Shown in pieces: positions 15,897 to 24,585 of a DNA stretch of 45,556 nucleotides. The notes below the pieces were generated by a model. That model ran no database searches. It had not been told where the DNA came from and saw nothing but the letters and a program-made list of their open reading frames with translations. The DNA is from Nocardiaceae bacterium (GTDB lineage Bacteria; Actinomycetota; Actinomycetes; Mycobacteriales; Mycobacteriaceae): NCBI GenBank assembly GCA_021372355.1, contig JAJFUQ010000153.1, forward strand, positions 1 through 45,556, written 5' to 3'. The position numbers were made by a program, and so were the translations under genes. How positions within the stretch are numbered: the first letter of the stretch is position 1; every line of letters starts with the position of its first letter.

Positions 15897-16754
15897 CTAA
15901 CGACGCGGCCTCGTCTGGCAGCGCGGACAGAAGTACGACGAGCGGTTCATAAACGCCTCGCGGTGCATGACGGCACCGCAGCGATCACACGGTTCGCCTT
16001 CTCGTCCGTACGCATGCAGTGATCGGTCGAAGTAGCCCGACTGGCCGTTGACATTGACATACAAAGCGTCGAACGACGTGCCGCCGGCGTCGAGGGCGGC
16101 CACCATGACGTCCCGGGCATGGCCGATGAGCCGGTGCAACGCCGGCCGGGTCAGCGAACTCGCGGTCCGTCGACCATGAATCTCGGCTCGCCACAAGGCT
16201 TCATCGGCATAGATGTTGCCGATTCCGGCGATGACGGTCTGATCGAGGATGACGCGCTTGATCTCCGAGTCCTTGGCCTTGATCCGGCCGACGACCGCGT
16301 GCGCGTCGAACTTCGGGTCGAGAGGGTCACGGGCGATATGCGCCACCGGGACGGGCACGATCGTGCCGTCGACCTCGACCATGTCGGCCAGGGACCAACC
16401 GCCGAAGGTGCGCTGGTCGACGAATCGAAGCTGCTGGCCGCTACTGAGCGCGGCGACGATGTGCGCGTGCTTCTCGAGCGGTGCGTCCGGAGGCTGAATG
16501 AGCATCTGCCCGCTCATGCCGAGATGCACGAGGAGGGACTGCCCGCTCGGAGCGAGTTCAAGCCACATGAACTTGCCGCGGCGGCCGGTGGCCGCGATCG
16601 TCTGCCCGGTCAGTTGGCCGATGAGATCGAGCGGCCCCGCCACATGGCGACGAACCGATCGAAGTCCGGTGACCGATACTCCGGTGATCGTCAAGCCAGT
16701 GACATGACTGTCGAGTCCGCGGCGGACGACCTCTACTTCGGGAAGCTCAGGCAC
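15897..16754 (-). CDS. mutM: formamidopyrimidine-DNA glycosylase
   Basis: Removes 8-oxoguanine and formamidopyrimidines from DNA and nicks the abasic site. After the initiator, residues [12 protein letters not shown] supply catalytic Pro and Glu. The helix-two-turn-helix region includes [18 protein letters not shown], and the C-terminal zinc finger has C-x2-C ... C-x2-C (CDRC, CPRC). Length 285. The start is GTG at 16754, set by the need for Pro at position 2; upstream extension is rejected. The gene follows rnc by 8 bp, the usual actinobacterial order. Its 3' end is duplicated at 14112-14258. Confidence 0.97.
   Translation of the reverse strand: MPELPEVEVVRRGLDSHVTGLTITGVSVTGLRSVRRHVAGPLDLIGQLTGQTIAATGRRGKFMWLELAPSGQSLLVHLGMSGQMLIQPPDAPLEKHAHIVAALSSGQQLRFVDQRTFGGWSLADMVEVDGTIVPVPVAHIARDPLDPKFDAHAVVGRIKAKDSEIKRVILDQTVIAGIGNIYADEALWRAEIHGRRTASSLTRPALHRLIGHARDVMVAALDAGGTSFDALYVNVNGQSGYFDRSLHAYGREGEPCDRCGAVMHREAFMNRSSYFCPRCQTRPRR
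15902..16001. repeat. direct repeat copy B (inside intact mutM), 100 bp
   Basis: Second copy of the 100-bp repeat at 14123-14222; it encodes the zinc-finger end of the complete mutM. Confidence 0.93.
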
Positions 16755-16762
16755 GGCGAAAG

Positions 16763-17515
16763 TCAGGCACTCTGTTGCGGCTTGCCCGACAGCAAGTGCC
16801 AAGCGGCGCTCGCGGCCTTCTGCTCGGCTTCCTTCTTGGTGCGGCCGACGCCGGTACCGGAAGGATTGCCGGCCACCAGAACCGTGGCCGTGAATTCTTT
16901 GTCGTGGTCGGGTCCGGTGGAGGTGATCTCATACACCGGGGTTCCGAAGGATCGCTCCGCGGTCAGTTCCTGGAGACTCGTCTTCCAGTCATGGCCGGCC
17001 CCCATGCGAGGAGCGCGTTCGAGGAGTTCGGCGAACAGCCGAAGCACGACTTCGCGCGCCACATCGATGCCGTGCTGGAGGTGAATCGCGCCGAGCAGCG
17101 ATTCCATCGCATCCGAGAGAATGCTCGGCTTGTCCCGACCACCGGTGAGCTCTTCACCCTTACCGAGGAAGAGATGCGCGCCGACGCCACCCTCACCGAG
17201 TCCGCGTGCGACTTCCGCCAACGCGAACTGGTTGACGACGCTGGCACGCAGCTTCGCGAGCTCGCCCTCGGGTTTGTCGGGATGAACGACGTAGAGCTGC
17301 TCGGTGATGGCAAGCCCGAGGACCGAGTCCCCGAGGAACTCGAGTCGCTCGTTGGTCGGCAGACCACCGTGCTCGTACGCGTACGACCTATGAGTCAAGG
17401 CCAGCGTCAGGAGCGCGGGTTCGAGCTCGACACCTAGTGCGTCGAGAAGTTTCCGATGCGCGTCTGCGCCATCCGCATGCGGGGCGCCCTGTCGCTGGCC
17501 TTCGACCTTAGACAT
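16763..17515 (-). CDS. rnc: ribonuclease III
   Basis: Cleaves double-stranded RNA in rRNA processing. The 250-residue protein has the signature [14 protein letters not shown] (about 55), the second acidic site near [13 protein letters not shown], and a C-terminal double-stranded RNA-binding domain (about 170-240) ending [19 protein letters not shown] at 17515 is chosen; upstream extension runs into rpmF. It sits in the rpmF-rnc-mutM cluster. Confidence 0.96.
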   Translation of the reverse strand: MSKVEGQRQGAPHADGADAHRKLLDALGVELEPALLTLALTHRSYAYEHGGLPTNERLEFLGDSVLGLAITEQLYVVHPDKPEGELAKLRASVVNQFALAEVARGLGEGGVGAHLFLGKGEELTGGRDKPSILSDAMESLLGAIHLQHGIDVAREVVLRLFAELLERAPRMGAGHDWKTSLQELTAERSFGTPVYEITSTGPDHDKEFTATVLVAGNPSGTGVGRTKKEAEQKAASAAWHLLSGKPQQSA

Positions 17516-17534
17516 TGGGTTAGAAGGGCCCGCC

Positions 17535-17714
17535 TTAGACGGCGATAACCTGCCGGCCCTTGTACGTGCCGCAGGACGGGCACACCACGTGCGGGAGCTT
17601 CTTTTCGCCGCATGCCCGGTTCGGGCAGGTAACGAGGGTCGGCGCAACGGCCTTCCACTGGCTCCGGCGCGAGCGGGTGTTCGAGCGCGACATCTTCCGC
17701 TTCGGAACGGCCAC
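17535..17714 (-). CDS. rpmF: 50S ribosomal protein L32, zinc-binding form
   Basis: A 59-residue protein starting [16 protein letters not shown], the L32 hallmark. Two Cys pairs (CPNRAC and CPSC) form a zinc ribbon, so this is the zinc-dependent C+ paralogue. GTG start at 17714 with AAGGAG six to ten bases upstream. It lies between yceD and rnc, its usual place. Confidence 0.96.
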   Translation of the reverse strand: MAVPKRKMSRSNTRSRRSQWKAVAPTLVTCPNRACGEKKLPHVVCPSCGTYKGRQVIAV

Positions 17715-17781
17715 GTCCGTCTCTCCTTGCTATCTCCACGCAGCCGAATGCCACGTGTCAAAGTCGGTGTTCTGGTCTAAC

Positions 17782-18375
17782 TTACGACTGGTCGGCGGTG
17801 CCTTCACCATCAGGTGGATTCAGCTTCGCGGCGAGACCAGCCCAGCGAGGATCAAGTATCTCATGACTGTGGTCCAAACCAACAATCGCGAGGAGAGCAC
17901 CGCATTCGGTGCACAATCCGGGGCAATCCGGCCGACACACAGGCTGCAGCGGAAACTCCAGACCGGCGGTGTCGACGATGAGCGGTTCAAGGTCGATGTG
18001 GTCGTCCTCGACGTGGTAGACCTCGCCCTCTTCAGTCGTCGCCTCGGTCGTGCTGTTCGGGTAGGCGAACAGTTCGAGAAACTCGAATTCGGCGGTGCCG
18101 TCGAAAGGTTCGAGGCAGCGGACGCACTCCCCCTTGGTCGGTGCGGTCGCCGTACCGGTGACGAGCACGCCCTCTGACACCGACTGGAACTTCAGGTCGA
18201 GTTCGACCTCGGAGCCCGGCTCGATCGCCATGAGGTCGAGGCCGATCCGATTGGTGACGTCGACCGTCCGATGCATGGTCTTCATCCGGCCCGGGCCACG
18301 GCCCAAGGAGCGGATTTCGAACACAAAACCACCGTCATGAATTTGACGGTGGTTGCGATGGGGTTTGCCGGACAC
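17782..18375 (-). CDS. YceD/DUF177 family protein
   Basis: Member of the DUF177 (YceD) family, regularly encoded just before rpmF and linked to 23S rRNA accumulation. Visible motifs are VFEIRSLGRGPG, the central GECVRCLEP, and LQPVCRPDCPGLCTECG, a four-Cys probable zinc site. Start uncertain: GTG at 18375 gives 197 residues, but GTG at 18324, just after a strong hairpin, gives 180 and begins nearer the conserved region. Confidence 0.88.
   Translation of the reverse strand: MSGKPHRNHRQIHDGGFVFEIRSLGRGPGRMKTMHRTVDVTNRIGLDLMAIEPGSEVELDLKFQSVSEGVLVTGTATAPTKGECVRCLEPFDGTAEFEFLELFAYPNSTTEATTEEGEVYHVEDDHIDLEPLIVDTAGLEFPLQPVCRPDCPGLCTECGALLAIVGLDHSHEILDPRWAGLAAKLNPPDGEGTADQS
18327..18354. promoter_or_regulatory. 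perfect 11-bp inverted repeat at the yceD 5' end
   Basis: AACCACCGTCA and TGACGGTGGTT are exact reverse complements around a 6-base loop. It lies between the two possible yceD starts. As mRNA it would fold over the region holding a GGTGG ribosome-site-like sequence for the downstream GTG. Operator or RNA hairpin; function inferred. Confidence 0.55.
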
Positions 18376-18416
18376 GCTGCAAATCTTACCGTGCCCGGCA
18401 GCTCCCAAATTCCAAG

Positions 18417-19124
18417 CTAGATGCGGCGACGTCCGCGGCCCTGGGGTGCCACGAGGTCAGAGGCGTGGTCTGGGACCGTGTAGCCGACGCGAAGGTTGTG
18501 GCGGCCGGTACCGACCGAGCGCAGCGTGCCCTCGAGCAGCGCCTCGAACTCGCTCAGCTTCGAGTCGACGTACTGGTCGCACTCATGGCGCTTCTGCGCC
18601 GCGTCCGCCTTGGCCTCGTCGATGATGCGTGCCGCCTCGGCACGGGCCATCTGCATGACCTCGGTCTGCGACACCAGGCGGGCACGCTCGGCCTCGCCTT
18701 CGGCGACGGCACGGTCGTAGGCGTCGCGGCCGGCGTCGACCATGCGCTCGGAGTCTTCCTGCGCACGCGCGGTCAGCGCCTGGTACTCGTGGTTGGCCTC
18801 GTTGACGCGCACATCGGCGTCATCCTGAGCCGACACGACGATCGCTTCTGCCTCCGCCTGAGCTTCGGCGACGAGCCGGGAAGCCTCTTCGCGCGCCTCA
18901 CGCAGGATGCGGTCGGACTCGGTCTCGGCGTTCGCCAGAATGTCGTCCTTGTCGTCAAGAACGTCCTGAGCGTCGTCGAGCTCGGCCGGGATCGACTCCC
19001 GAATGTCGTCCAGCAGGTCAAGCATTTCGCCCCGCGGCACGATGCAGCTACGCGTCGCCGGAATGCTGCGTGCCTCCTCGACGATCGCAACGAGTCCGTC
19101 AAGTGCCTCGAATACCCGGTACAT
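18417..19124 (-). CDS. sepIVA: SepIVA-like DivIVA-domain division protein
   Basis: A 235-residue, highly charged coiled-coil protein; the stretch from about 50 to 200 is continuous heptad-like Ala/Glu/Arg sequence (AREEASRLVAEAQAEAEA). It begins MYRVFEALDGLVAIVEEARS. Position before yceD-rpmF and these features match Rv2927c, named SepIVA, a DivIVA-domain septum protein of mycobacteria. Ends with a basic tail. Divergence from true DivIVA/Wag31 is clear, as the usual N-terminal lipid-binding motif is altered. Confidence 0.85.
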   Translation of the reverse strand: MYRVFEALDGLVAIVEEARSIPATRSCIVPRGEMLDLLDDIRESIPAELDDAQDVLDDKDDILANAETESDRILREAREEASRLVAEAQAEAEAIVVSAQDDADVRVNEANHEYQALTARAQEDSERMVDAGRDAYDRAVAEGEAERARLVSQTEVMQMARAEAARIIDEAKADAAQKRHECDQYVDSKLSEFEALLEGTLRSVGTGRHNLRVGYTVPDHASDLVAPQGRGRRRI

Positions 19125-19146
19125 CCCGTACCCCCGCTTCCCGTGC

Positions 19147-19170
19147 TGATCCTCTGGTCTGAAGATCAGT
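19147..19170. promoter_or_regulatory. inverted repeat upstream of sepIVA
   Basis: CTGATC and GATCAG are separated by 12 bases, with two further pairs inside. It lies in the 138-bp spacer between coaD and sepIVA. A terminator for coaD or an operator is possible; there is no T-tract. Confidence 0.3.
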
Positions 19171-19262
19171 GTGCCAACGGAATTCGCGCAGCTCGGGGCC
19201 TGCGGCCGAGTGTCAGATCACGATGAAGCCGCGGTTCGAAATAGGAATTGTTATCTAGTGAG

Positions 19263-19739
19263 CTACCGGCCGAGCTTTTCCATGAGTCGCTCGTACACCT
19301 GCGGCGGCAGCATGTCGGTCACGTCGCCGCCGAACCGAGCGACTTCCTTCACGAGCGAACTGGACAGATAGCTGTGGACGGGATTGGTCGCGATGAACAG
19401 CGTGTCGACGCCGGACAGCTTGTTGTTCATCTGCGCCATTTGGAGTTCGTAATCGAAGTCGCTGCCGCCGCGCAGACCCTTGACGATGGCGGTCACACCC
19501 TGCTCGCGCGCGAAGTCGACGAGCAGTCCCTGCCACGCGGCAACGTCGACGTTCTTCAAGTGAGACGTCGATTCCCGGAGCATTTCCATGCGCTCATCGA
19601 TGGTGAACATTCCCTGCTTGCTCGGGTTGATCATCACCGTCACGATAACGCGGTCGAACTGAGCCGCCATCCTCGTGAAGATGTCGATGTGGCCGTTGGT
19701 CACGGGGTCGAACGACCCCGGGCAGAGAACGCCTGTCAT
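19263..19739 (-). CDS. coaD: phosphopantetheine adenylyltransferase
   Basis: Fourth-step enzyme of coenzyme A synthesis. The 158-residue protein has the nucleotidyltransferase motifs [13 protein letters not shown] near the start, [12 protein letters not shown] in the middle, and [15 protein letters not shown] near the end. Length and sequence are typical. ATG at 19739. In M. tuberculosis it likewise lies near rsmD and pyc. Confidence 0.97.
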   Translation of the reverse strand: MTGVLCPGSFDPVTNGHIDIFTRMAAQFDRVIVTVMINPSKQGMFTIDERMEMLRESTSHLKNVDVAAWQGLLVDFAREQGVTAIVKGLRGGSDFDYELQMAQMNNKLSGVDTLFIATNPVHSYLSSSLVKEVARFGGDVTDMLPPQVYERLMEKLGR

Positions 19740-19846
19740 GCGCGGGAGTCTATCGGCCCATGGTTGCGAATCGATTGCGTGAACACGGGAAATCCGCTGG
19801 TCACCAATACCGGACTGTGACCCACAGCACCCTTACCATCGGTCCC

Positions 19847-20080
19847 GTGGGCACAATCTTTGCTGAGGTCGAAGCACGCGTCGCCATGCTCGAGTCCGAG
19901 CGTGCCAGTTTCCGTGCACTGCGGTCGGCCGTCATCGCACTCGAAGAGCTGCACGAGGCGCAGTTGCGCAAAATCGAGGCGCTCCACACGCGCATCGACC
20001 AGCTCACCGCGCGGCTTCAGCAGTTCGAGGACAGCCAGGACGACATCAACGATCTGCTCGTCAAGGCGATCGAAACCTAG
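19847..20080 (+). CDS. small predicted coiled-coil protein
   Basis: A 77-residue frame (GTG 19847) that is almost wholly helical with heptad spacing: AEVEARVAMLESERASF, IALEELHEAQLRKIEALH, IDQLTARLQQFEDSQDD. No known family is recognised. A TACCAT hexamer lies seven bases before the GTG, which would fit a leaderless transcript. It overlaps the 3' end of convergent rsmD by 4 bp. The opposite-strand frame is less protein-like. Moderate support only. Confidence 0.55.
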   Translation: MGTIFAEVEARVAMLESERASFRALRSAVIALEELHEAQLRKIEALHTRIDQLTARLQQFEDSQDDINDLLVKAIET

Positions 20081-20631
20081 ACCCTGACCTCCGCGAGTTC
20101 GACCCGGGTCTCCCCGTAGTCGGTCGACTTCAATAGCTCGATCCCATTGGGCCACACAGTCTTCGGCGATCGAGCCGAACGTTCGAGCACGACGAGCGTG
20201 CCATCTTCGACCCAGCCGTTGGCCAGTAGCGCCGCCAGGTCCGCGGTCACCGCAGCGTCGGACAACGCGTAGGGCGGGTCGCTGAATATGACGTCGAATG
20301 GCTGCTCGGATTTCGTCGCCAGCACGGCTGCGACCGTCGCCGTCCGCAACTGACCGCCGATGCCCAACAGCGCGATGTTGTCGCGAATGATTCGCGATGC
20401 CTTCCCGTCGGATTCGACGAGCACCGCCGACTCAGCGCCCCGCGAAAGCGCTTCCAACGCCAGGGCGCCCGATCCCGCGTAGAGATCGAGAACGCGCAGT
20501 CCGTCGAAGTCGACGCGTGCGGCAAGGGCACTGAACACCGCTTCGCGGACGCGGTCGGAGGTCGGTCGGGTTCCCGAGGCGGGAACCTTGATCCGACGAC
20601 CTCCGACCGAGCCGGAGATGATTCTGGTCAT
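20077..20631 (-). CDS. rsmD: 16S rRNA (guanine966-N2)-methyltransferase
   Basis: A 184-residue SAM-dependent enzyme. Markers are the start MTRIISGSVGGRRI, RPTSDRVREAVFS, SAM-binding DLYAGSGALALEAL (about 50) and the catalytic SDPPY (about 117). The ATG follows the pyc stop with no gap (TAG then ATG), so it is probably translated from the pyc transcript. Confidence 0.95.
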   Translation of the reverse strand: MTRIISGSVGGRRIKVPASGTRPTSDRVREAVFSALAARVDFDGLRVLDLYAGSGALALEALSRGAESAVLVESDGKASRIIRDNIALLGIGGQLRTATVAAVLATKSEQPFDVIFSDPPYALSDAAVTADLAALLANGWVEDGTLVVLERSARSPKTVWPNGIELLKSTDYGETRVELAEVRV

Positions 20632-23600
20632 CTAGTCAGCCGACGTGCCTTCGCCCTCGATCACGACGAGGAGATCGCCACCCTCGACCTGCTGCACCTT
20701 GCCGATCGACAGACGGGTGACGGTGCCGCCCCGCGGCGCGGTGATCGCGGCTTCCATCTTCATGGCCTCGATGGTGGCGATGGTGTCGCCGGCCTTGATC
20801 TTGTCGCCGTTGGCGATCTGCAGCGTCACGACACCGGCGAACGGCGCAGCAACGTGGTTCGGGTTGTTGCGGTCGGCCTTCTCCGCCGCCGGTACCTCGG
20901 CTGCGATCGACCGGTCGCGCACCGAAACCGGACGCAGCTGACCGTTGAGGATGCACATGACCGTGCGCATACCGCGCTCGTCCGGCTCCGAGACAGCTTC
21001 GAGGCCGATGAGCAGTTCGACACCCTTCGTGAGCTGAACGCGGTGCTCTTCGCCCCGGCGCAGACCATAGAAGAACTGGTTCGCCGACAGCAGCGACGTG
21101 TCCCCGTACTGCTCACGGTGCGCGAGGAATTCCTTCGTCGGTCCCGGGAACAGCAGGCGGTTGAGCGTCGCACGACGGGTCTTGGAGTCCGCGTCGAGAC
21201 CGGCCTCGTCCTCGGCCGACAGCGGCGTCTCCGGCTTCGGCTTTCCGCGACCTTCGAGCGCCTTCGTGCGGAACGGCTCGGGCCAGCCACCGGCCGGGGT
21301 GCCGAGCTCGCCGCGCAGGAAGCCGATGACGGACTCCGGCAGGTCGTACTTCTGCGGGTTGGCCGCGAACTCCTCCATCGTCACGCCCGCGCCGACGAGG
21401 GCGAGCGCAAGGTCGCCGACGACCTTCGACGACGGCGTCACCTTGATGAGGCGCCCGAGCATGCGGTCCGCGCCGGCGTAGGCATCCTCGACCGCTTCGA
21501 AGCGGTCACCGAGGCCGAGAGCGATCGCCTGCTGACGCAGGTTGGACAGCTGACCACCCGGGATCTCGTGCTTGTACACGCGACCGGTCGGAGACGGCAG
21601 ACCCGACTCGAACGGCGCGTAGACCTTGCGCAGCGCCTCCCAGAACGGCTCGAGGTCGCACACCTTCTGCAGGTCGAGGCCCGAATCGCGCTCAGTGTGC
21701 GCAGCGGCGGCGACGATCGCCGAGAGCGCCGGCTGGCTCGTGGTTCCCGCCATCGGCGCCGAGGCACCGTCGACGGCGTCCACTCCGGCCTCCCACGCCG
21801 CGTACAGCGTCGCGAGCTGTCCACCAGGAGTGTCGTGCGTGTGCAGGTGCACGGGAAGGTCGAAGTTCGAGCGCAACGCGGTCACGAGCTTGACCGCCGC
21901 CGGGGCCCGCAGCAGACCCGCCATGTCCTTGATCGCAAGGATGTGCGCACCCGCGTCGACGATCTGCTCGGCGAGCTTGAGGTAGTAATCGAGGGTGTAG
22001 AGCTCCTCGTTCGGGTTCATGATGTCGCCGGTGTAGCTGAGGGCCACCTCGGCGATCGGGGTTCCGGCTTCCCGAACCGCATCGATCGCGGGACGCATCT
22101 GGTCGACGTTGTTGAGTGCGTCGAAGATACGGAAGATGTCGATCCCCGTGTTCGTCGCTTCCTGAACGAATGCGCGCGTCACCTTCTCCGGGTACGGCGT
22201 GTAGCCGACCGTGTTGCGGCCACGCAGCAGCATCTGGAGGCAGATGTTCGGAATATCCTCGCGGAGCACCGCCAAGCGCTCCCATGGGTCCTCATGGAGG
22301 AAGCGCAGGGCGACGTCATAAGTGGCGCCACCCCACGCCTCGATCGAGAGCAGCTCCGGGGTCATGCGGGCGACGTGACCGGCGACCATCGTCAGACCGC
22401 TGGTCCGGACGCGGGTCGCGAGCAGCGACTGGTGCGCGTCCCGGAAGGTCGTGTCGGTGACGGCGATCGCCTTCTGCTCGCGCAGTGCCTTGGCAAAGCC
22501 CTCCGGGCCGAGCTCGAGAAGGCGCTGACGCGATCCGGTCGGTGGCGGGACCGAGAGGTCGATCTGGGGCAGCTTCGTGTGCGGGTACACCGTCGACGGG
22601 CGGTTGCCGTGGGGCTTGTTGACCGTGACGTCGGCGAGGTAGCTGAGGATCTTCGTACCGCGGTCGGCCGACGCATGCAACGTCAGCAGCTCGGGACGCT
22701 GCTCGATGAACGACGTGGTCACGCGGCCGGCACGGAAGTCCTCGTTGTCGAGAACGGCCTGCAGGAACGGAATGTTCGTCGCGAGGCCACGGATGCGGAA
22801 CTCGGTGACTGCACGACGCGCTCGCGCGACCGCAGTGGGGAAATCGCGGCCACGACAGGTGAGCTTGACGAGCATCGAATCGAAGTAGCCGGTGACCTCG
22901 GCGCCGAGCGTTGTACCACCGTCGAGGCGAACGCCCGCGCCACCCGGCGTGCGGTACGCGGTGATGCGACCGGTGTCGGGACGGAAACCCGCGGCCGGGT
23001 CCTCGGTCGTGATGCGGCACTGCAGAGCGGCACCGCGCAGAACGATGTTGTCCTGGCTCAAGCCGAGGTCGGCGAGCGTTTCACCCGAAGCGATCCGCAT
23101 CTGTGCCTGCACGAGGTCGACATCGGTGACTTCCTCGGTCACCGTGTGCTCGACCTGGATGCGGGGGTTCATCTCGATGAACACGTGCTTGCCACGCTCG
23201 TCGAGCAGGAACTCGACGGTGCCCGCGCACGAGTAACCGATCTGCTTCGCGAACGCGACGGCGTCGGCGCAGATCTGATCCCGGATCGTCGGGTCGAGGT
23301 TCGGTGCCGGAGCGAGCTCGATGACCTTCTGGTGGCGACGCTGCAGCGAACAGTCGCGCTCGTAGAGGTGAATGACATTGCCGTGCTCGTCGGCAAGGAT
23401 CTGGACCTCGATGTGGCGCGGGTTGATGACGGCCTGCTCGAGGAAGACCGTCGGATCACCGAAAGCGGACTCCGCCTCACGAGCGGCGGCCTCGATCGAT
23501 TCGCGCAGTTGCGCGCGCTCCTGCACGCGGCGCATGCCTCGACCGCCACCACCGGCAACGGCCTTCACGAAGACCGGGAACTCCATGTTCTCCGCGGCGG

Positions 23601-24036
23601 CGAGCAGCGCGTCGACGTCAGAACTCGGCTCCGACGACGACAGCACCGGCAGTCCAGCAGCCTTGGCAGCGGCGATCGCGCGGGCCTTGTTTCCGGTCAA
23701 CTCGAGGATCTCGGCCTTCGGGCCGACGAACTTGATTCCCGCTTCGCGGCAAGCCGCGGCAAGGTCCGGGTTCTCGGACAGAAAGCCATAGCCGGGGTAG
23801 ACCGCGTCGGCGCCGCATTTCTTTGCGACAGCGACGATTTCCTCAATCGACAGATAGGCGCGGACCGGGTGGCCCTTCTCTCCGATCTGGTACGACTCGT
23901 CGGCCTTCAGACGGTGGACGGAATTGCGGTCTTCGTATGGGAAGACCGCGACACTACCGGCGCCCAGTTCATAGGCAGCGCGGAAGGCGCGGATGGCAAT
24001 CTCGCCGCGGTTGGCGACCAAGACTTTTGAGAACAT
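20632..24036 (-). CDS. pyc: pyruvate carboxylase
   Basis: Carboxylates pyruvate to oxaloacetate. The 1134-residue single chain contains biotin carboxylase (1 to about 450, with AGGGGRGMR and EMNPRIQVEHTVTE), the carboxyltransferase barrel (about 520-800, TFRDAHQS and HLHTHDT), the allosteric/PYC-OADA segment, and a biotinyl domain with EAMKMEA near the C-terminus. Complete. A TAAGTT hexamer ends exactly six bases before the ATG, suggesting a leaderless transcript. Confidence 0.97.
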   Translation of the reverse strand: MFSKVLVANRGEIAIRAFRAAYELGAGSVAVFPYEDRNSVHRLKADESYQIGEKGHPVRAYLSIEEIVAVAKKCGADAVYPGYGFLSENPDLAAACREAGIKFVGPKAEILELTGNKARAIAAAKAAGLPVLSSSEPSSDVDALLAAAENMEFPVFVKAVAGGGGRGMRRVQERAQLRESIEAAAREAESAFGDPTVFLEQAVINPRHIEVQILADEHGNVIHLYERDCSLQRRHQKVIELAPAPNLDPTIRDQICADAVAFAKQIGYSCAGTVEFLLDERGKHVFIEMNPRIQVEHTVTEEVTDVDLVQAQMRIASGETLADLGLSQDNIVLRGAALQCRITTEDPAAGFRPDTGRITAYRTPGGAGVRLDGGTTLGAEVTGYFDSMLVKLTCRGRDFPTAVARARRAVTEFRIRGLATNIPFLQAVLDNEDFRAGRVTTSFIEQRPELLTLHASADRGTKILSYLADVTVNKPHGNRPSTVYPHTKLPQIDLSVPPPTGSRQRLLELGPEGFAKALREQKAIAVTDTTFRDAHQSLLATRVRTSGLTMVAGHVARMTPELLSIEAWGGATYDVALRFLHEDPWERLAVLREDIPNICLQMLLRGRNTVGYTPYPEKVTRAFVQEATNTGIDIFRIFDALNNVDQMRPAIDAVREAGTPIAEVALSYTGDIMNPNEELYTLDYYLKLAEQIVDAGAHILAIKDMAGLLRAPAAVKLVTALRSNFDLPVHLHTHDTPGGQLATLYAAWEAGVDAVDGASAPMAGTTSQPALSAIVAAAAHTERDSGLDLQKVCDLEPFWEALRKVYAPFESGLPSPTGRVYKHEIPGGQLSNLRQQAIALGLGDRFEAVEDAYAGADRMLGRLIKVTPSSKVVGDLALALVGAGVTMEEFAANPQKYDLPESVIGFLRGELGTPAGGWPEPFRTKALEGRGKPKPETPLSAEDEAGLDADSKTRRATLNRLLFPGPTKEFLAHREQYGDTSLLSANQFFYGLRRGEEHRVQLTKGVELLIGLEAVSEPDERGMRTVMCILNGQLRPVSVRDRSIAAEVPAAEKADRNNPNHVAAPFAGVVTLQIANGDKIKAGDTIATIEAMKMEAAITAPRGGTVTRLSIGKVQQVEGGDLLVVIEGEGTSAD

Positions 24037-24048
24037 CCCGCTAACTTA
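24037..24048 (-). promoter_or_regulatory. probable -10 element of a leaderless pyc transcript
   Basis: Minus-strand TAAGTT (24043-24048) fits TANNNT and is followed by six bases and the pyc ATG. No good -35 hexamer is evident, as is common in this group. Confidence 0.5.
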
Positions 24049-24173
24049 CCCGGCTTCTTGTTACAGGAACCGGCAGGTTCGTGTGTCCGAACCCTCACCT
24101 TCAGAAGGTCGTCAACGTGAAGTTCACAGCGCTTATCCAGAAACTGGACCGGGCGTATTTGTCAGCGCGCGGT

Positions 24174-24185
24174 TAGGCTGAATTC
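24174..24185 (+). promoter_or_regulatory. probable -10 element of a leaderless cold-shock-domain gene
   Basis: TAGGCT, then six bases (GAATTC), then the GTG start: the same spacing as at pyc and the IclR gene. Confidence 0.45.
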
Positions 24186-24584
24186 GTGGAAACCGGCAAG
24201 ATCGTTCGGTTCGACGCTGACCGCGGTTACGGATTCATCAGTCCGGACTCGGGCGGCGACGACCTGTTCGTCCATACGAACGACCTGCATTTCGAAAAGG
24301 CAATCGCACGACCAGGAACGGTCGTGCGATTTCGTTCGGAATCGAGTGACCGCGGCGCGAAGGCGGTGGATGTCGAACTCCTCGAGGGTCGCCCCGCCCG
24401 CGCCTATGCGCCCGGCAAGTCGAAGCCGTCCGGTGAGTGCGACACCCTCGACGAGCAGGACTACCTCAGCGAAGTCACCGAGATCCTGATCGAGAGCGCG
24501 CCTTCGATGACCGGCGAGCAGATCGCCGCAGTCCGCCAGGCTTTGCTGCGTGAGGCGATCCACCACGGCTGGGTGGACGAGTAA
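24186..24584 (+). CDS. cold-shock-domain protein with C-terminal extension
   Basis: A 132-residue protein. Residues 1-66 are a cold-shock domain with RNP1-like GYGFISPDSGGDDLFVH and a start GKIVRFDADRG. The remaining half is acidic and helical (DEQDYLSEVTEILIES, QIAAVRQALLREAI), not found in classical 67-residue CspA proteins. Likely binds single-stranded RNA or DNA. GTG start without ribosome site. It ends one base before the convergent recG stop. Confidence 0.85.
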   Translation: METGKIVRFDADRGYGFISPDSGGDDLFVHTNDLHFEKAIARPGTVVRFRSESSDRGAKAVDVELLEGRPARAYAPGKSKPSGECDTLDEQDYLSEVTEILIESAPSMTGEQIAAVRQALLREAIHHGWVDE

Positions 24585-24585
24585 A

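Noticed and set aside
20854..24030. Plus-strand open frame of more than 1000 codons opposite pyc
   Set aside because: Antisense shadow of pyruvate carboxylase; no domain and implausible composition.
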